From contig NZ_RAQK01000002.1 in NCBI RefSeq assembly GCF_003610455.1, positions 372,001 through 436,000 on the forward strand: a stretch of DNA of 64,000 nt, written 5' to 3'. Source of the DNA: Sulfitobacter guttiformis (GTDB lineage Bacteria; Pseudomonadota; Alphaproteobacteria; Rhodobacterales; Rhodobacteraceae). Position numbers and translations under genes: made by a program. The notes under the pieces are model-generated. The model did no database searches and was not told the DNA's origin. It was given only the letters and a program-made list of their open reading frames with translations. Positions 36,300 to 46,834 of this stretch are shown here, piece after piece; position 1 is the first letter of the stretch; the number at the start of each line of letters is the position of its first letter.

Positions 36300-38535
36300 G
36301 ATTTTTCTCCTCATTGCCCGTAATGTTGTCGATGCCCAGTGGCAGTGTAATCACCGCCATCGCACCAAAATGGTTCTGCCCCTCGAAAACAGGTGCATCC
36401 ATGAGGGTCAGGCTGCCGCCATGCTCCTCAATAATTTTCTTCACGATCGGCAGGCCAAGGCCGGTGCCCTCACTGCGGGTGGTCACGTAAGGCTCGAACA
36501 AGCGTGCGCGGTCTTCCGGCAAGCCGATTCCATTGTCCGCAATCGTGATATGCGCCAAGACGCCATCGCTGTGCAAATGGACATGGACCTGTGGCTCCAA
36601 CCCGTCGGGCGCGCCGTCTGTTTTAAGGGTGTCTATGGCTTCGCCTGCGTTCTTGATGAGATTTGTCAAAGCCTGTGTAATCATTGTTCCGTCGATCAGC
36701 GCGGGGAGTTCTGCGTCCGGAACGTCAGATATGAGTTTGATGTCCGGTCTGCCGGTTTTTTGCAGCAACACAGCATCGCGCACCAGCTGTTTGAGGTCTT
36801 GCGCACGGCGCTCGGGCTCGGGCATGCGGGCGAATTTCGAAAATTCGTCAACGATCCGGCGCAAATCACCCGTCTGGCGAATGATAACCCCGGTCAACTG
36901 CTCGAGACTGTCGCTGTCTGCACCAAGTTTGGGGCCGAATTTACGTTTGATCCGCTCCGCCGAAAGTTGAATTGGGGTCAGTGGGTTTTTGATTTCATGG
37001 GCGATACGGCGCGCCACATCCCCCCACGCCGCCATCCGCTGCGCGCTGACCAGATCGGTCACATCGTCAAAGGCGACAACATATCCCTCAAGCCGTCCGT
37101 CATCGGTACGCCGCGTGGCCATCCGCACCAGCAAATTCTCCATGCTGCCCTGCCGCGAGACTTTGATCTCCTGTTGGGTGGCCTCGGTCGCGGTGGTGGT
37201 CAGCGTCTCGTAGAGGGGTCCAAATTCGGGCACCGCTACGGTCAGGGCCAGCGATTGCTGGTCTTCCTCCCAATCGAGCAGGCGCATGGCAGAGCGGTTG
37301 ACGAAAGTCACGCGCCCTTCGGGGTCAAGTCCCACAACGCCGGACGTGACCGAGCTTAGCACAGAATCAAACAGACGGCGGCGCCGCTCAATCTGGCGGG
37401 TATTGTCGAGCAATGTGTTGCGTTGTCCTTTGAGTTGTCGGGTCATCTGGTTAAAGTATTTGCCCAGCTCCGCAATCTCGTCGTCACCGTCATCCTCGCG
37501 CACATGCACATCCAGATCACCGCCGCCGACCTGCTGCGCCGCGCCCGTGAGGCGTCCGATCGGACCTGACAGTCGCTCCGCAAACCATAGACCGAGCCAG
37601 ACAGCCGCAAGAATGATAATCACTGCAAAAGCCAGATAAAGCAGGCCGAAATCGAAGAGGATCTTGCCGCGCTCGCTCTCGAGTTGCTGGTAGAGGCGGA
37701 TGGTCTCTTGCGTGTCCTCCAGCAGGCTGAGGATTTCGCCGTCTACCTCGCGGCTGATATACAAAAACCTGTCGACAAAGGACGTGAGCCGGATAATTGC
37801 CCGAAACTCGTTGTTGGCCCAATCCTCGATAATCCGGACCTGCGTATCGCTGGCGCTCGCGATCTGGGCGGGCGTGGGCGCATCATAATCGAACAGATAT
37901 GAGCGATCACCGCGGGCGCGAATCTCAGCGGTGGCATCGATCATATAAGCCTCGCGCAGGCCGCGCTGGATCTGGCGCTGCCCCTCGCCCAACAGTTCGC
38001 TGTCGCTCAGCTCGATCCCGCCGCGCCGCGCACGATCAATGCTGCGCGCAAGGCTCAGCGCATCCTCACGCAGGCCCGCACGCTCTTCCTCGGCGTAGGC
38101 TTCAGCGGCTAAAAGCGAATTGCCGACCACCTCGCGCACCCGCTCCGAAAACCACCCCTCAATGCCGACGTTAATTGTCAACACAGCAAAGACGGCAACG
38201 GAAACCGTAGGAATCAGCGCCATTAGCGCAAACACGCCAGTCAGCCGCAAATGCAGCCGAGATCCGGCAGATTTGGCCCGCCGCGCCAGCACCAAACGCG
38301 CCACCTGTGACAACACAAGCGCAGCAACGAACAAAATATAGATCAGATCGAGTAGCAGAATAAGCCGAAGGGTATCCGTGCTGCCCTGATCCAGAGGACC
38401 AAGCGCCAGATAGGTTGCCAGCGCCAGCAAGGGACCGAGCACCACCAGACCAAAGGTCATCAACGTCCTGACGCGCCTGAGCCGTCGCAACCGCGACAAC
38501 CGGACAAGCCAAGTGTTGCGTGAGAGAGCTGCCAC
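36292..38535 (-). CDS. ntrY: Nitrogen regulation sensor kinase NtrY
   Basis: A 747-residue transmembrane histidine kinase. The N-terminal part has membrane helices (two near residues 25-80, one near 92, one near 290) around a periplasmic domain of about 200 residues. HAMP (around 320-375), PAS, HisKA and HATPase_c domains follow. The phospho-accepting histidine is in RIAHEIKNPLTPIQL near residue 513, and the ATP-binding motifs DNGIGLPED and GTGLGLPIVKK are intact. It phosphorylates NtrX, whose gene overlaps its 3' end. Redox or nitrogen signals have been reported for homologues. Confidence 0.94.
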   Translation of the reverse strand: MAALSRNTWLVRLSRLRRLRRVRTLMTFGLVVLGPLLALATYLALGPLDQGSTDTLRLILLLDLIYILFVAALVLSQVARLVLARRAKSAGSRLHLRLTGVFALMALIPTVSVAVFAVLTINVGIEGWFSERVREVVGNSLLAAEAYAEEERAGLREDALSLARSIDRARRGGIELSDSELLGEGQRQIQRGLREAYMIDATAEIRARGDRSYLFDYDAPTPAQIASASDTQVRIIEDWANNEFRAIIRLTSFVDRFLYISREVDGEILSLLEDTQETIRLYQQLESERGKILFDFGLLYLAFAVIIILAAVWLGLWFAERLSGPIGRLTGAAQQVGGGDLDVHVREDDGDDEIAELGKYFNQMTRQLKGQRNTLLDNTRQIERRRRLFDSVLSSVTSGVVGLDPEGRVTFVNRSAMRLLDWEEDQQSLALTVAVPEFGPLYETLTTTATEATQQEIKVSRQGSMENLLVRMATRRTDDGRLEGYVVAFDDVTDLVSAQRMAAWGDVARRIAHEIKNPLTPIQLSAERIKRKFGPKLGADSDSLEQLTGVIIRQTGDLRRIVDEFSKFARMPEPERRAQDLKQLVRDAVLLQKTGRPDIKLISDVPDAELPALIDGTMITQALTNLIKNAGEAIDTLKTDGAPDGLEPQVHVHLHSDGVLAHITIADNGIGLPEDRARLFEPYVTTRSEGTGLGLPIVKKIIEEHGGSLTLMDAPVFEGQNHFGAMAVITLPLGIDNITGNEEKNHE

Positions 38536-38593
38536 GCCGCGTCCTTACCTGATGTGGTGCAAACGCACCGAACCGCCAATTTATATGGTCCTG

Positions 38594-38612
38594 ATCAAGG
38601 TTGTTCCTTGAT
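38594..38612 (-). terminator. Hairpin between ntrC and ntrY
   Basis: A perfect 7-bp stem (ATCAAGG with CCTTGAT) around a 5-base loop lies in the 98 bases between ntrC and ntrY. Without a T-run it may only partly separate the ntrBC and ntrYX transcripts. A TATAAA-like hexamer downstream could be an ntrYX -10 box. Confidence 0.4.
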
Positions 38613-38633
38613 GGCCACGTTTATGTGACAGTT

Positions 38634-40001
38634 TTACATCATTTTTCGACCGCGTGTAACCTCTATTTCAAGCTCGGTTATCTTCTTTCGCAAAGTGTTC
38701 CGGTTAATGCCCAGCAGTTCGGCGCATTTGGCCTGATTTCCCGAAGTAGCAGCAAGAGCAACCTCGATCAGGGGGCCTTCAACCTCGCGCAGGATACGCT
38801 GGTAAATACCCGGAGGGGGCAACATGCTTCCATGCAGCTCGAAATATCGTCTGATATGGCGCTCCACGCTTGCCCCCAGTTTCTCGCCGCTGGGGATGGC
38901 GCGCGTTGGCTCCGGCCCCGGTTGGCCCCCGACGATCTGCTCGGCTTCGGCTTGTGTGATTTCGACTGCGCGACTGGTCAGAGCAAGCTGTCGCATCGCA
39001 TGCTCCAGCTGGCGCACATTACCGGGCCACGGGTAGTTTGTGAAAATTTTGGCAGCCCCGTCCGACAGGGCGTGCGGTGCACCAACAGCCGCATCCGCTT
39101 TTTCCAGAAAATGCGCAGCCAGTAGCGGAATATCCTCAACCCTGTCACGCAGCGCCGGCACATGCAGCGTGGCGCCCGACAGTCGGTAATACAGATCACG
39201 GCGCAGCGCGCTTTGTGCGTCGTCCTGTCCCAGATCGCGCTGGGAGGTTGCCATAAACCGTGGCGCATTATCCGAGGTAGCATCCATCATCCGCGCGATC
39301 CGCGCCTGAACCTCGCCTGATATATCACTGATTTCATCAATCAAAAGTGTGCCGCCCCGCACGCGTGCAAGGACACGGGCCGGGCCCTCGATGTCGCGTA
39401 GCTCCGCCTCGGTTACCGTCACAAACGGCAATGACCGGCGGTCCGACAGGTCATGGATGGCGCGCGCGATCAGCGATTTTCCCGTGCCACTTTCACCCCA
39501 AATCAGGACTGGCAGATCGGTGTTCATCACCCGCGCAATCACACGGTAGAGCGATTGCATTACGGCCGTCTTACCCACCATCGGCAGATCATCTTCGTCT
39601 TTCTCGGTGTGGGCGGGCTGCACACGCCGCGGCGCACCCCCCCGCTCCAACGCGCGCGCGGTCCGCTTCATCAGATCCGGCAGGTCGAACGGTTTGGGCA
39701 AATAATCATAGGCATGCGCCTCGGCCGCCTTGATCGCAGTCATAATAGTGTTCTGTGCAGAAATAATGATCACCGGTAGATCGGGCCGGTCCTGCGCAAT
39801 CTTAGGCAGCATCTCCAGGCCGTTGCCATCAGGCATCGCCACATCCGAGATCACCACGTCACCCTTGCCCTCTGCCACCCAGCGCATCAGGGTTGTGAGG
39901 CTGGAAGTGGCATGAACCTTACACCCTGCACGTGTCAGCGCTTGGGTCAGTACGGTGCGTATGGTGCGGTCGTCATCTGCAACCAGAACAGTGCCATCCA
40001 T
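38634..40001 (-). CDS. ntrC: Nitrogen regulator NtrC (sigma70-type, lacks GAFTGA)
   Basis: A 455-residue response regulator. The receiver has phospho-acceptor Asp53. The AAA+ domain has Walker A GESGTGKS at 169-176 and Walker [10 protein letters not shown] at 216-224. The C-terminal Fis helix-turn-helix includes [19 protein letters not shown]. The GAFTGA segment is missing: the region between the Walker motifs reads [17 protein letters not shown], which is also shorter than usual. Rhodobacter capsulatus NtrC is known to act with sigma70 RNA polymerase and to lack GAFTGA, and this protein appears to be of that type. It starts 3 bases after ntrB. Confidence 0.95.
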   Translation of the reverse strand: MDGTVLVADDDRTIRTVLTQALTRAGCKVHATSSLTTLMRWVAEGKGDVVISDVAMPDGNGLEMLPKIAQDRPDLPVIIISAQNTIMTAIKAAEAHAYDYLPKPFDLPDLMKRTARALERGGAPRRVQPAHTEKDEDDLPMVGKTAVMQSLYRVIARVMNTDLPVLIWGESGTGKSLIARAIHDLSDRRSLPFVTVTEAELRDIEGPARVLARVRGGTLLIDEISDISGEVQARIARMMDATSDNAPRFMATSQRDLGQDDAQSALRRDLYYRLSGATLHVPALRDRVEDIPLLAAHFLEKADAAVGAPHALSDGAAKIFTNYPWPGNVRQLEHAMRQLALTSRAVEITQAEAEQIVGGQPGPEPTRAIPSGEKLGASVERHIRRYFELHGSMLPPPGIYQRILREVEGPLIEVALAATSGNQAKCAELLGINRNTLRKKITELEIEVTRGRKMM

Positions 40002-40004
40002 AAC

Positions 40005-41165
40005 TTAACTCTCCTTTTGGGGCGGATTGCCCGCCTCGATCTTCTTGGGATCTTGGTTTTTGATGTCGCGGGACGCATCCGCACGCGGCAACGAAATGCG
40101 GAACACGGTCTGCCCCGGTACGGAGGACACCGAAATCCAACCGTCATGTTCGGATACAATTTTGTTCACCAGCGCGAGGCCGAGGCCAGTACCGTTCTCG
40201 CGGCCAGAGACAAAAGGCTCGAACACGTCTGCTGCAATATGTTCGGGCAGGCCCGGCCCATCATCAATAACCTCGATCTGGAGCGGCAGGGCAATCCCCT
40301 GCCCGTCAGCGCGGCGCAGCCGGAACGAGTGCTCGTAATAGCTGTGGAGGCGGATCGTGCCGCCAGCGTCGCCAGCAGCCTCCGAGGCGTTTTTGATCAG
40401 GTTGAGGACTACCTGCAAAAGCTGGTCCTTGTCCCCCCATGCAAGCGGCAACGAGGGGTCGTAATCCTCGACGATCTTCATCTGGGCGCCGAACCCCAAA
40501 AGCGCTGAACGGCGCGCACGGTCGAGAACATCGTGCAGGTTAACCTCGCCGCGCTCAGGCAGTGTCAGGTTGCCGAACTGCTCAACCTGCTCAAGCAGCT
40601 TCACGATCCGGCGGCTTTCGGCAACAATAAGATCCGTCAGTTCCAGATCTTCGGGCGGCAGGTTCATCCCCAAAAGCTGGGCCGCACCCGTGATACCGGC
40701 AAGCGGGTTCTTGATCTCGTGGGCCAGCATCTCAGCCATCCCGATGGCGGATTTAGCTGCCGATTTGACCGACTGGTTCTGCGTCATCCGCCCCGCAAGC
40801 TCACGCGGTGAAATCATCAGGATCATTACACCGTCATGCCCTGACAGGGGCGCAATCTGAAGTTGCGATTGCAAGGGCGCGCGCTGCCCGCTTCCCACAT
40901 CCACATCGTTCACAAACAGCGTGCTTTGCGTGCTTCGGGCGCGGGCAAATGCCTCCTCAAGCGGTGCGTCAACGGCGATCATGTCCCAGACAGGTGTGCC
41001 TGCAACCCCCTTGATCGAGGCGTTGAGGAAGCCTTCGGCAGCAGCATTTATATCAATGATACGGTCATCGGGCCCCACCAGAATTGATGGAACCGGCAAA
41101 GATGCCCAAAGGCCACGCTCCTCGCGGGTGGCAAGCGGACTTGAGCCGTAGCCCTCACCCATCAT
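40005..41165 (-). CDS. ntrB: Nitrogen sensor histidine kinase NtrB
   Basis: A 386-residue soluble histidine kinase with an N-terminal PAS domain, the phospho-accepting histidine in LAHEIKNPLAGI near residue 148, and HATPase_c motifs DDGPGLPE and NGTGLGLALVNK. It phosphorylates or dephosphorylates NtrC in response to the PII protein. The start ATGATG overlaps the dusB stop (TGA at 41164-41162). The ATG at 41165 is chosen, with 41162 and 41180 as alternatives. This is the nifR3-ntrB-ntrC operon known from Rhodobacter. Confidence 0.94.
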   Translation of the reverse strand: MMGEGYGSSPLATREERGLWASLPVPSILVGPDDRIIDINAAAEGFLNASIKGVAGTPVWDMIAVDAPLEEAFARARSTQSTLFVNDVDVGSGQRAPLQSQLQIAPLSGHDGVMILMISPRELAGRMTQNQSVKSAAKSAIGMAEMLAHEIKNPLAGITGAAQLLGMNLPPEDLELTDLIVAESRRIVKLLEQVEQFGNLTLPERGEVNLHDVLDRARRSALLGFGAQMKIVEDYDPSLPLAWGDKDQLLQVVLNLIKNASEAAGDAGGTIRLHSYYEHSFRLRRADGQGIALPLQIEVIDDGPGLPEHIAADVFEPFVSGRENGTGLGLALVNKIVSEHDGWISVSSVPGQTVFRISLPRADASRDIKNQDPKKIEAGNPPQKES

Positions 41166-42139
41166 GCTGCTACGTCCCATGCGGAAGGGTCCAATGCCGC
41201 AGGCAGCGCGATAAGTGTCTCTTCCACGCTTTGGGCCGTCAGCACAGCGCGGCGTGCATTGTCGGGCGTTCCTGCGTGATCCATATACCAGCCCAGATGT
41301 TTACGCGCCACGCGCAAGCCCAGTTTCGTGCCATAGAACCCCAGCAGTGCATCGTAATGTCCAAGCACCATATCGGTAAATTCCGCACCTTGCGGAATGC
41401 GCGGCGCAGGTGTGCCGTAGATTTCATGGGCAATCTGGGCAAGCAGCCATGGACGCCCCTGAATGCCACGCCCGATCATCACACCCTGTGCGCCTGATTG
41501 CGCCAGTGCCTTTCGAGCGGTCGCGGCATCGACAATATCGCCATTCGCCACCACCGGGATATCCACTGCATCCACAACATTGCGGATCGCGGCCCAGTCT
41601 GCGCTGCCCTTGTAGAATTGGCACCGCGTGCGCCCGTGGATGGTGATCATCTGGATCCCTGCTGCTTCGGCCCGCGTGGCGATAGGCGCCGCATTGAGCA
41701 TATCGTCATCCCAACCAAGCCGCGTTTTGAGGGTGACCGGAATATCAACCGCGCCGACAACAGCCTCAATCAAGCGCAGCGCATGGTCGGGTGTTTTCAT
41801 AAGTGCAGAGCCGGAGGCCCCTTGCGTGACCTTCTTGGCGGGACAGCCCATATTTATGTCTATGATCCGCGCGCCCTGCCCTGCAATCATGCGTGCGGCT
41901 TCTGCCATCGGCCCTGCCTCGCGTCCCGCAATCTGTACCGAGGTGCCCTCGACGCCCAGACCCAGCTCTGCCTTCTCGCGGGTGCCGGGGCGCTGCGTGA
42001 GCCACTCGCCCGAAGCTATCATCTCGGACACTACCAGCCCCGCACCGAAACGCGCCACGAGGCTGCGGGTGGGCAGATCGGTGATGCCGGCCATCGGGGC
42101 CAGAAAAACAGGAGGTGAAAGGTTTAGCGGGAAGGTCAT
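41162..42139 (-). CDS. dusB: tRNA-dihydrouridine synthase DusB (NifR3)
   Basis: A 325-residue FMN enzyme that reduces uridine to dihydrouridine in tRNA. The active-site cysteine is Cys99 in NMGCPAKKVTQG, and the FMN-binding pattern includes LAPMAGITDLP at the N-terminus and VMIGRGIQGRPWL near residue 225. It is the first gene of the ntrBC operon and was originally named nifR3 in Rhodobacter. The 200 bases between this start and ispDF must hold the operon promoter. Confidence 0.95.
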   Translation of the reverse strand: MTFPLNLSPPVFLAPMAGITDLPTRSLVARFGAGLVVSEMIASGEWLTQRPGTREKAELGLGVEGTSVQIAGREAGPMAEAARMIAGQGARIIDINMGCPAKKVTQGASGSALMKTPDHALRLIEAVVGAVDIPVTLKTRLGWDDDMLNAAPIATRAEAAGIQMITIHGRTRCQFYKGSADWAAIRNVVDAVDIPVVANGDIVDAATARKALAQSGAQGVMIGRGIQGRPWLLAQIAHEIYGTPAPRIPQGAEFTDMVLGHYDALLGFYGTKLGLRVARKHLGWYMDHAGTPDNARRAVLTAQSVEETLIALPAALDPSAWDVAA

Positions 42140-42339
42140 GTATTTGTGCTTAAATGATCATCAACATCAGGAATATAATATCAAACCAAGCGAATATACA
42201 ATGAATGGCGTATCCATTTACCCGCCAGACACTGCACATCTGCCTAAAATTTAGGCGCACGGCCAGCGGCGCCGCTCCGCGCCTGATTGCACCCCCTGTC
42301 ACGATTTCGTAAAACGACATCAATAAGAAAGGTTGATCC

Positions 42340-43470
42340 ATGCAGGTATGCGTTCTGATTGTTGCTGCCGGACGGGGCGTGCGGGCGGGCGGTCCACGCC
42401 CGAAGCAATGGCAGATGTTGGGACAGGCCCGTGTGATCGACCATACCGTTGCCGCCTTCCGTGCGCACAGTGAGGTGGATCACATCACCCTTGTTCTCCA
42501 TGCAGACGATATAAATGAAGCAGGTGTTTTCGAGGCGCAAGGCATCACCGTGACCAAGGGCGGCGCAGAACGAAGCGATTCTGTCCGCGCGGGTCTGCTC
42601 GCGATGCCGCCCTGTGATTACGTCCTGATCCATGATGCTGCGCGGCCCTGCGTTGCAAAAGGTGTGATCAGCGATGTGATTTCAGCCCTCCAAAGCCACG
42701 AAGCCGCAGCCCCCGGTTTGCCGGTTACAGACGCGCTTTGGACTGGGGATGACGGGGTAGTGACCGGAAACCGCGATCGCACCGGCCTTTTTGCGGCACA
42801 GACACCGCAAGGGTTTCACCGTGCTGCCCTGCTAAATGCCTACGCCACCTACTCAGGCATCGCGGCCGACGATGTTGAGGTTGCGCGCAGCGCCGGTCTG
42901 ACGGTTGCCATCACCGCCGGCGACCCAGATAATATCAAGATAACGACCAGCGGCGATTTCGCCCGCGCAACAGCAATACTGGAGAGAGATATGGACATCC
43001 GAACCGGCAACGGGTTTGACGTGCACGCCTTTGGTGCAGGCGACCACGTTATGCTGTGCGGCGTAAAAATTCCGCACGGCCAAGGTCTTGTGGGGCATTC
43101 CGACGCTGATGTGGGACTGCATACCGTCACCGATGCAATTTATGGCGCGCTGGCAGCTGGCGATATCGGCACGCATTTCCCGCCCTCCGATCCACAGTGG
43201 AAAGGGGCGCAAAGCCATATCTTCTTGCGCCACGCCGCCCAAATGGCCCGTGATCAGGGGTTCACACTTACCCATGTCGACTGCACGCTGATATGTGAGT
43301 TTCCAAAAGTCGGACCGCACGCTGCCGCCATGCGTGCAGCTGTGGCAGAAATGTTGGGAATCGAGGTTGCCCGCGTGTCGGTCAAGGCCACCACATCGGA
43401 GCGTTTGGGTTTTACCGGACGTGGTGAGGGAATTGCCTGCATCGCCACCGCAACGCTGGTGAAATCATGA
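42340..43470 (+). CDS. ispDF: Bifunctional IspD/IspF enzyme of the MEP isoprenoid pathway
   Basis: A 376-residue fusion. The IspD part (about 1-215) has the nucleotidyltransferase motif [17 protein letters not shown] and transfers CMP to 2-C-methyl-D-erythritol 4-phosphate. The IspF part starts near Met218 and has [24 protein letters not shown] and DIGTHFP, which form the zinc site and cyclise the CDP-ME 2-phosphate intermediate. The fusion is common in Alphaproteobacteria. AAGG lies 7 bases before the start. It overlaps pgpA by 4 bases and is divergent from dusB. Confidence 0.96.
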   Translation: MQVCVLIVAAGRGVRAGGPRPKQWQMLGQARVIDHTVAAFRAHSEVDHITLVLHADDINEAGVFEAQGITVTKGGAERSDSVRAGLLAMPPCDYVLIHDAARPCVAKGVISDVISALQSHEAAAPGLPVTDALWTGDDGVVTGNRDRTGLFAAQTPQGFHRAALLNAYATYSGIAADDVEVARSAGLTVAITAGDPDNIKITTSGDFARATAILERDMDIRTGNGFDVHAFGAGDHVMLCGVKIPHGQGLVGHSDADVGLHTVTDAIYGALAAGDIGTHFPPSDPQWKGAQSHIFLRHAAQMARDQGFTLTHVDCTLICEFPKVGPHAAAMRAAVAEMLGIEVARVSVKATTSERLGFTGRGEGIACIATATLVKS

Positions 43471-43955
43471 AGCTGGCGCGGATGATCGGTACAGTTTTGG
43501 GCGTCGGATATTTGCGCCCCGCGCCTGGAACGTGGGGATCACTGGTGGCGCTACCTTGGGGGTGGCTTATTCATGTGATTGGCGGACTTCCATTGTTGGT
43601 ACTGGCGATCGTGGCCGCATTCCTAAAAGGGTGGTGGGCCACATCGAAGATGACCGCCGGTAGCGATGATCACGATCCATCGGAAATCGTCATCGACGAG
43701 GTTGTGGGCCAGTGGATTGCACTGCTTCCGCTGTCAATTGCCAGCTGGCGCATGGGCATCGACATTACCGTGATGTGGCCCGGCTGGATCGCCGCATTCG
43801 TTCTGTTTCGATTGTTTGACATCTGGAAGCCGTGGATTGTCGGCTGGGCGGACCGGCGCGGCGACCCGCTGGGTGTGATGCTGGATGATGTGTTTGCAGG
43901 CATCTTTTCAGCAATCGGTGTGGTGGTACTTGCAGGGGTCGCCCATGCGCTCTGA
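43467..43955 (+). CDS. pgpA: Phosphatidylglycerophosphatase A
   Basis: A 162-residue membrane enzyme that dephosphorylates phosphatidylglycerophosphate to phosphatidylglycerol. The PgpA motifs are present: [14 protein letters not shown] near residue 18 and [16 protein letters not shown] near 73, both part of the catalytic region. Helices are also visible near 100 and 140. It is coupled to ispDF by overlap and overlaps pncC by 11 bases, so the three form one unit. Confidence 0.93.
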   Translation: MKLARMIGTVLGVGYLRPAPGTWGSLVALPWGWLIHVIGGLPLLVLAIVAAFLKGWWATSKMTAGSDDHDPSEIVIDEVVGQWIALLPLSIASWRMGIDITVMWPGWIAAFVLFRLFDIWKPWIVGWADRRGDPLGVMLDDVFAGIFSAIGVVVLAGVAHAL

Positions 43956-44421
43956 GATCCTTGCTTTGGGCAAATCATGCGGCGTGATGATAGCCACCGC
44001 AGAGAGTTGCACCGCAGGTCTGGTCGCCGCCGCCCTTACCGATCTGGCCGGATCGTCCGCCGTGTTCGACCGCGGCTTTGTCACCTACACCAATGCTGCG
44101 AAAATCCAGATGCTCGGGGTCTACCCCTTAACGCTGGAAGCGCATGGCGCTGTCTCCGAAGAAGTTGCACGCGAAATGGCGCTGGGCGCGCTTGCGCACA
44201 GTGATGCTGGACTGGCCGTCTCCATCACGGGGATCGCGGGTCCAGGCGGTTCAGAATTCAAGCCGGAGGGGCGCGTCTGCTTCGCAATCGCAGGACCACG
44301 ATTCTGTATCGCCTCTACGGTCGAATTCGGTCAGTTGGGGCGTGAGCATGTCCGCGCAGCAGCACGTGATCATGCACTGCTGCTGTTGCGCGACGCCCTG
44401 CGCGCCCTTCCCGCAGCTTAG
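43945..44421 (+). CDS. pncC: Nicotinamide-nucleotide amidohydrolase (CinA C-terminal domain)
   Basis: A 158-residue single-domain CinA-like protein. The family motifs [15 protein letters not shown] near residue 20, [15 protein letters not shown] near 70 and [10 protein letters not shown] near 92 are visible. It hydrolyses NMN to nicotinate mononucleotide and ammonia in NAD recycling. The start at 43945 is internal to the pgpA reading frame. A longer frame from 43885 lacks support. Its stop TAG overlaps the TAA of the convergent MmgE/PrpD gene (44418-44421). Confidence 0.92.
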   Translation: MRSEILALGKSCGVMIATAESCTAGLVAAALTDLAGSSAVFDRGFVTYTNAAKIQMLGVYPLTLEAHGAVSEEVAREMALGALAHSDAGLAVSITGIAGPGGSEFKPEGRVCFAIAGPRFCIASTVEFGQLGREHVRAAARDHALLLLRDALRALPAA

Positions 44422-45701
44422 TCTGCGGGCGCCGTTCCCGCAAAGCAGGCTGTCACTGCGTCAAGCTCTGTCCCTGTTGCCGCATCCCAAAGTGCCTGTT
44501 CGCGTTGTGCGTCCAGCAGCGCCTTGACCTTGCGCCGCAACTTTGCGCTGCGGGCCTCCAATGTCATCGGAGCCATCAGATCATGACGCAAGCGCCGCAC
44601 CTCGCCCGTGATCAGCGTCAGGGTTACCTGCGACTGTGTCTCGGTCAGCGTGTCGTCTTCGATCACCTCGATCTTGTTCCGTAGGGCACAGATTTCCTTA
44701 TCTCGGGCGATCTCGTCGCTGAAGTTGGCGATGGCACCTGTGCCATGGCCTAACAGTGTCATCGCGGCGGTATGCGTATAACTGAATTTGACTTCCAAAC
44801 CCGTCTTGGGCTCTGAAATGTTGCACACGCTCATCCAGCGCGGATGTGTACGGATTTTCAGCCCCTCAATGCGGTCCGGCGCGACACCTGCCCCGCCAAG
44901 CGCCTCCAGCATGGCGTGCAGCCCGTGGCAACAGGCGTGGAATTTATGGCTAATCGTGCTGATCTGCCAGTCTTTTCGCGGCAGCTTGATCTCTGTTCCT
45001 TGCCCATGGTGGGTCGGCCCGAAGCCGAGCGGCCCTTCAAGCCCGTCCTCGGCCGCCGTCATACCGGCCTGCGCCCAAAGGCTTGCCTCAATCCCTGTGC
45101 GGGCGGCCAGTCCTGCGTTGAGCGGTTTGGCCATGGTGCCAAACTGCGCCTTGATCCCCGACGCCATTGAAGCGCAAAGACCCAAAGCATTTCGCGTCCC
45201 AACCTTGTCCAGTCCCAACAAGCGCGCTGTGGCCAAAGTAGCACCAAAAGCGCCTGCGGTTGCAGTCTGGTGAAAACCTACCTGATAGTGCGCGCGACCC
45301 AGCCAGATGCCGACCAATACGGATGCCTCCACCCCGATGGTCGCGGCATCAATGGCCTCTGTCAGGGGAATGTCCAGCGTTTCGGCCAATGCCATAACAG
45401 CGGGCAAAACAGCGACCGAGGGGTGCCCGATATGGGCAAAATGCGTATCGTCGTAATCAAGTGCATGGCTAAGCGTGCCGTTGAGCAGTGCCGCAGCAGC
45501 AGCCCCTAATGCCTCGCCACCGAACACCTGCGCCGGGCCGTCCTCGATCATCTGCGCCCGACGAAATGCGGCGAATTCAGGCTCGGCTGCGCCTGCAATG
45601 CCGCAAGCGGCCCAGTCAAACAATGACAGGCGCATCATCGCAGCGGCCTCTTCGGGCACCTCTGCAGTGCTAAATTTCACCAGCTGGTCTGTGATCCCCA
45701 T
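44418..45701 (-). CDS. MmgE/PrpD family protein
   Basis: A 427-residue member of the MmgE/PrpD (2-methylcitrate dehydratase-like) family. Features include [11 protein letters not shown] near residue 27, [23 protein letters not shown] near 80-100, and [16 protein letters not shown] near 255. The histidine and aspartate cluster in YDDTHF is the conserved region. The family includes cis-aconitate decarboxylase and 2-methylcitrate dehydratase as well as many proteins of unknown substrate, so I give no reaction. The ATG has a strong GGAGGAG site. It stands alone on the minus strand. Confidence 0.88.
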   Translation of the reverse strand: MGITDQLVKFSTAEVPEEAAAMMRLSLFDWAACGIAGAAEPEFAAFRRAQMIEDGPAQVFGGEALGAAAAALLNGTLSHALDYDDTHFAHIGHPSVAVLPAVMALAETLDIPLTEAIDAATIGVEASVLVGIWLGRAHYQVGFHQTATAGAFGATLATARLLGLDKVGTRNALGLCASMASGIKAQFGTMAKPLNAGLAARTGIEASLWAQAGMTAAEDGLEGPLGFGPTHHGQGTEIKLPRKDWQISTISHKFHACCHGLHAMLEALGGAGVAPDRIEGLKIRTHPRWMSVCNISEPKTGLEVKFSYTHTAAMTLLGHGTGAIANFSDEIARDKEICALRNKIEVIEDDTLTETQSQVTLTLITGEVRRLRHDLMAPMTLEARSAKLRRKVKALLDAQREQALWDAATGTELDAVTACFAGTAPAD

Positions 45702-45736
45702 GGTGCTCTCCTCCCCCGATGTTTTCCCGATCCGGC

Positions 45737-46180
45737 CTAGCCGTACAGCGTGTTCGCCCGCTTCTCAAACGCTTTGACGACCCGCTGCATTGCCTCATTG
45801 AAAACAACACCGATGATCTTTTGCAAAATCCGGTTGCGGAATTCGAAATCGACAAAGAAATCAACTTCGCAACCGCCATCGACATCTCTGAACGCCCAAT
45901 TTGATTTCATATATTTGAACGGTCCGTCGAGGTATTCGGTGTCGATCTTGCGGGTTTGCGGCCAAAGCACAACGCGTGACGTAAACCGCTCGCGAAAGAC
46001 CTTGAACGAAATCACCAGATCGGCATCCATCACACTGTGATCACCCTTGTCGTCCAATGATTTTATACGCGCGGCAGCTGTCCACGGCAGAAACTTAGGA
46101 TAGCTGGCGACATCAGCAACAAGATCATACATCTGTTGCGCGCTATAGGGCATTGTGCGGGTCTCGGCGTGTGTGGGCAT
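45737..46180 (-). CDS. SRPBCC/COQ10-like START-domain protein (RatA family)
   Basis: A 147-residue polyketide-cyclase/START-like protein. It has the N-terminal MPTHAETRTMPYSAQQMYDLV and the central YPKFLPWTAAAR typical of the COQ10/RatA family. In eukaryotes COQ10 binds coenzyme Q and is needed for respiration. In E. coli RatA affects ribosome assembly. The alphaproteobacterial member probably acts in ubiquinone handling. I use the ATG at 46180 with AGGAAA at 5-base spacing. A longer frame starts at 46216 without support. It is divergent from hpt. Confidence 0.88.
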   Translation of the reverse strand: MPTHAETRTMPYSAQQMYDLVADVASYPKFLPWTAAARIKSLDDKGDHSVMDADLVISFKVFRERFTSRVVLWPQTRKIDTEYLDGPFKYMKSNWAFRDVDGGCEVDFFVDFEFRNRILQKIIGVVFNEAMQRVVKAFEKRANTLYG

Positions 46181-46248
46181 TGATTTCCTGAACATGTTTG
46201 CGTAGCGCTGTATCAAAGCGCAGGCGGGCGCACAATCAAGAGGTGGCC

Positions 46249-46794
46249 ATGAACACGCGTCCTTATGTCATAGACCAGATGATCTCGGCAAAATCCATTG
46301 CCGCCCGTATCGAAGAGCTGTGTGTCGAGATTCAGGATGAGTTCGCCGACACCAACAAGCTGATCGTTGTCGGCTTGCTGCGCGGCAGTTTCGTTTTTAT
46401 CGCCGATCTGGTGCGTGAGCTGGACCTGCCGATCGAGGTCGATTTTCTGGAGGCGTCGAGTTATGGCAATGGCATGGAGAGTACACGTGAAGTGCGTATT
46501 CTCAAGGACTTGCGCAGTGGCATTGAAGGGCGTGATGTGCTGTTGGTGGAGGATATCGTAGACACCGGATATACGTTGTTCCATGTCACTGCGATGCTGC
46601 GCGCGCGCAAGCCTGCGCGCCTTAAAACCGTGGCCTTGCTGGATAAACCGTCGCGCCGAGAAGTCGATCTGCGGGCCGACCACACCGGCTTCGAGATACC
46701 GGACGAGTTTGTTGTTGGCTATGGCATTGATTTTGCGCAACGTAACCGTAATCTGCCCTACATCGGCAAGGTACGGTTTACCGATGGTGCCTGA
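46249..46794 (+). CDS. hpt: Hypoxanthine phosphoribosyltransferase
   Basis: A 181-residue purine salvage enzyme that joins hypoxanthine (and guanine) to PRPP. The PRPP-binding motif [14 protein letters not shown] is near residue 98, [17 protein letters not shown] near 42, and the C-terminal [20 protein letters not shown] matches the family. The ATG at 46249 has GAGGTGG at a good spacing. A longer frame from 46198 is not needed. A small membrane-protein gene follows 40 bases later. Confidence 0.95.
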   Translation: MNTRPYVIDQMISAKSIAARIEELCVEIQDEFADTNKLIVVGLLRGSFVFIADLVRELDLPIEVDFLEASSYGNGMESTREVRILKDLRSGIEGRDVLLVEDIVDTGYTLFHVTAMLRARKPARLKTVALLDKPSRREVDLRADHTGFEIPDEFVVGYGIDFAQRNRNLPYIGKVRFTDGA

Positions 46795-46834
46795 ATAGCG
46801 GAGGTAACGAGAATTGCTTGATCCGAGGCATCTC

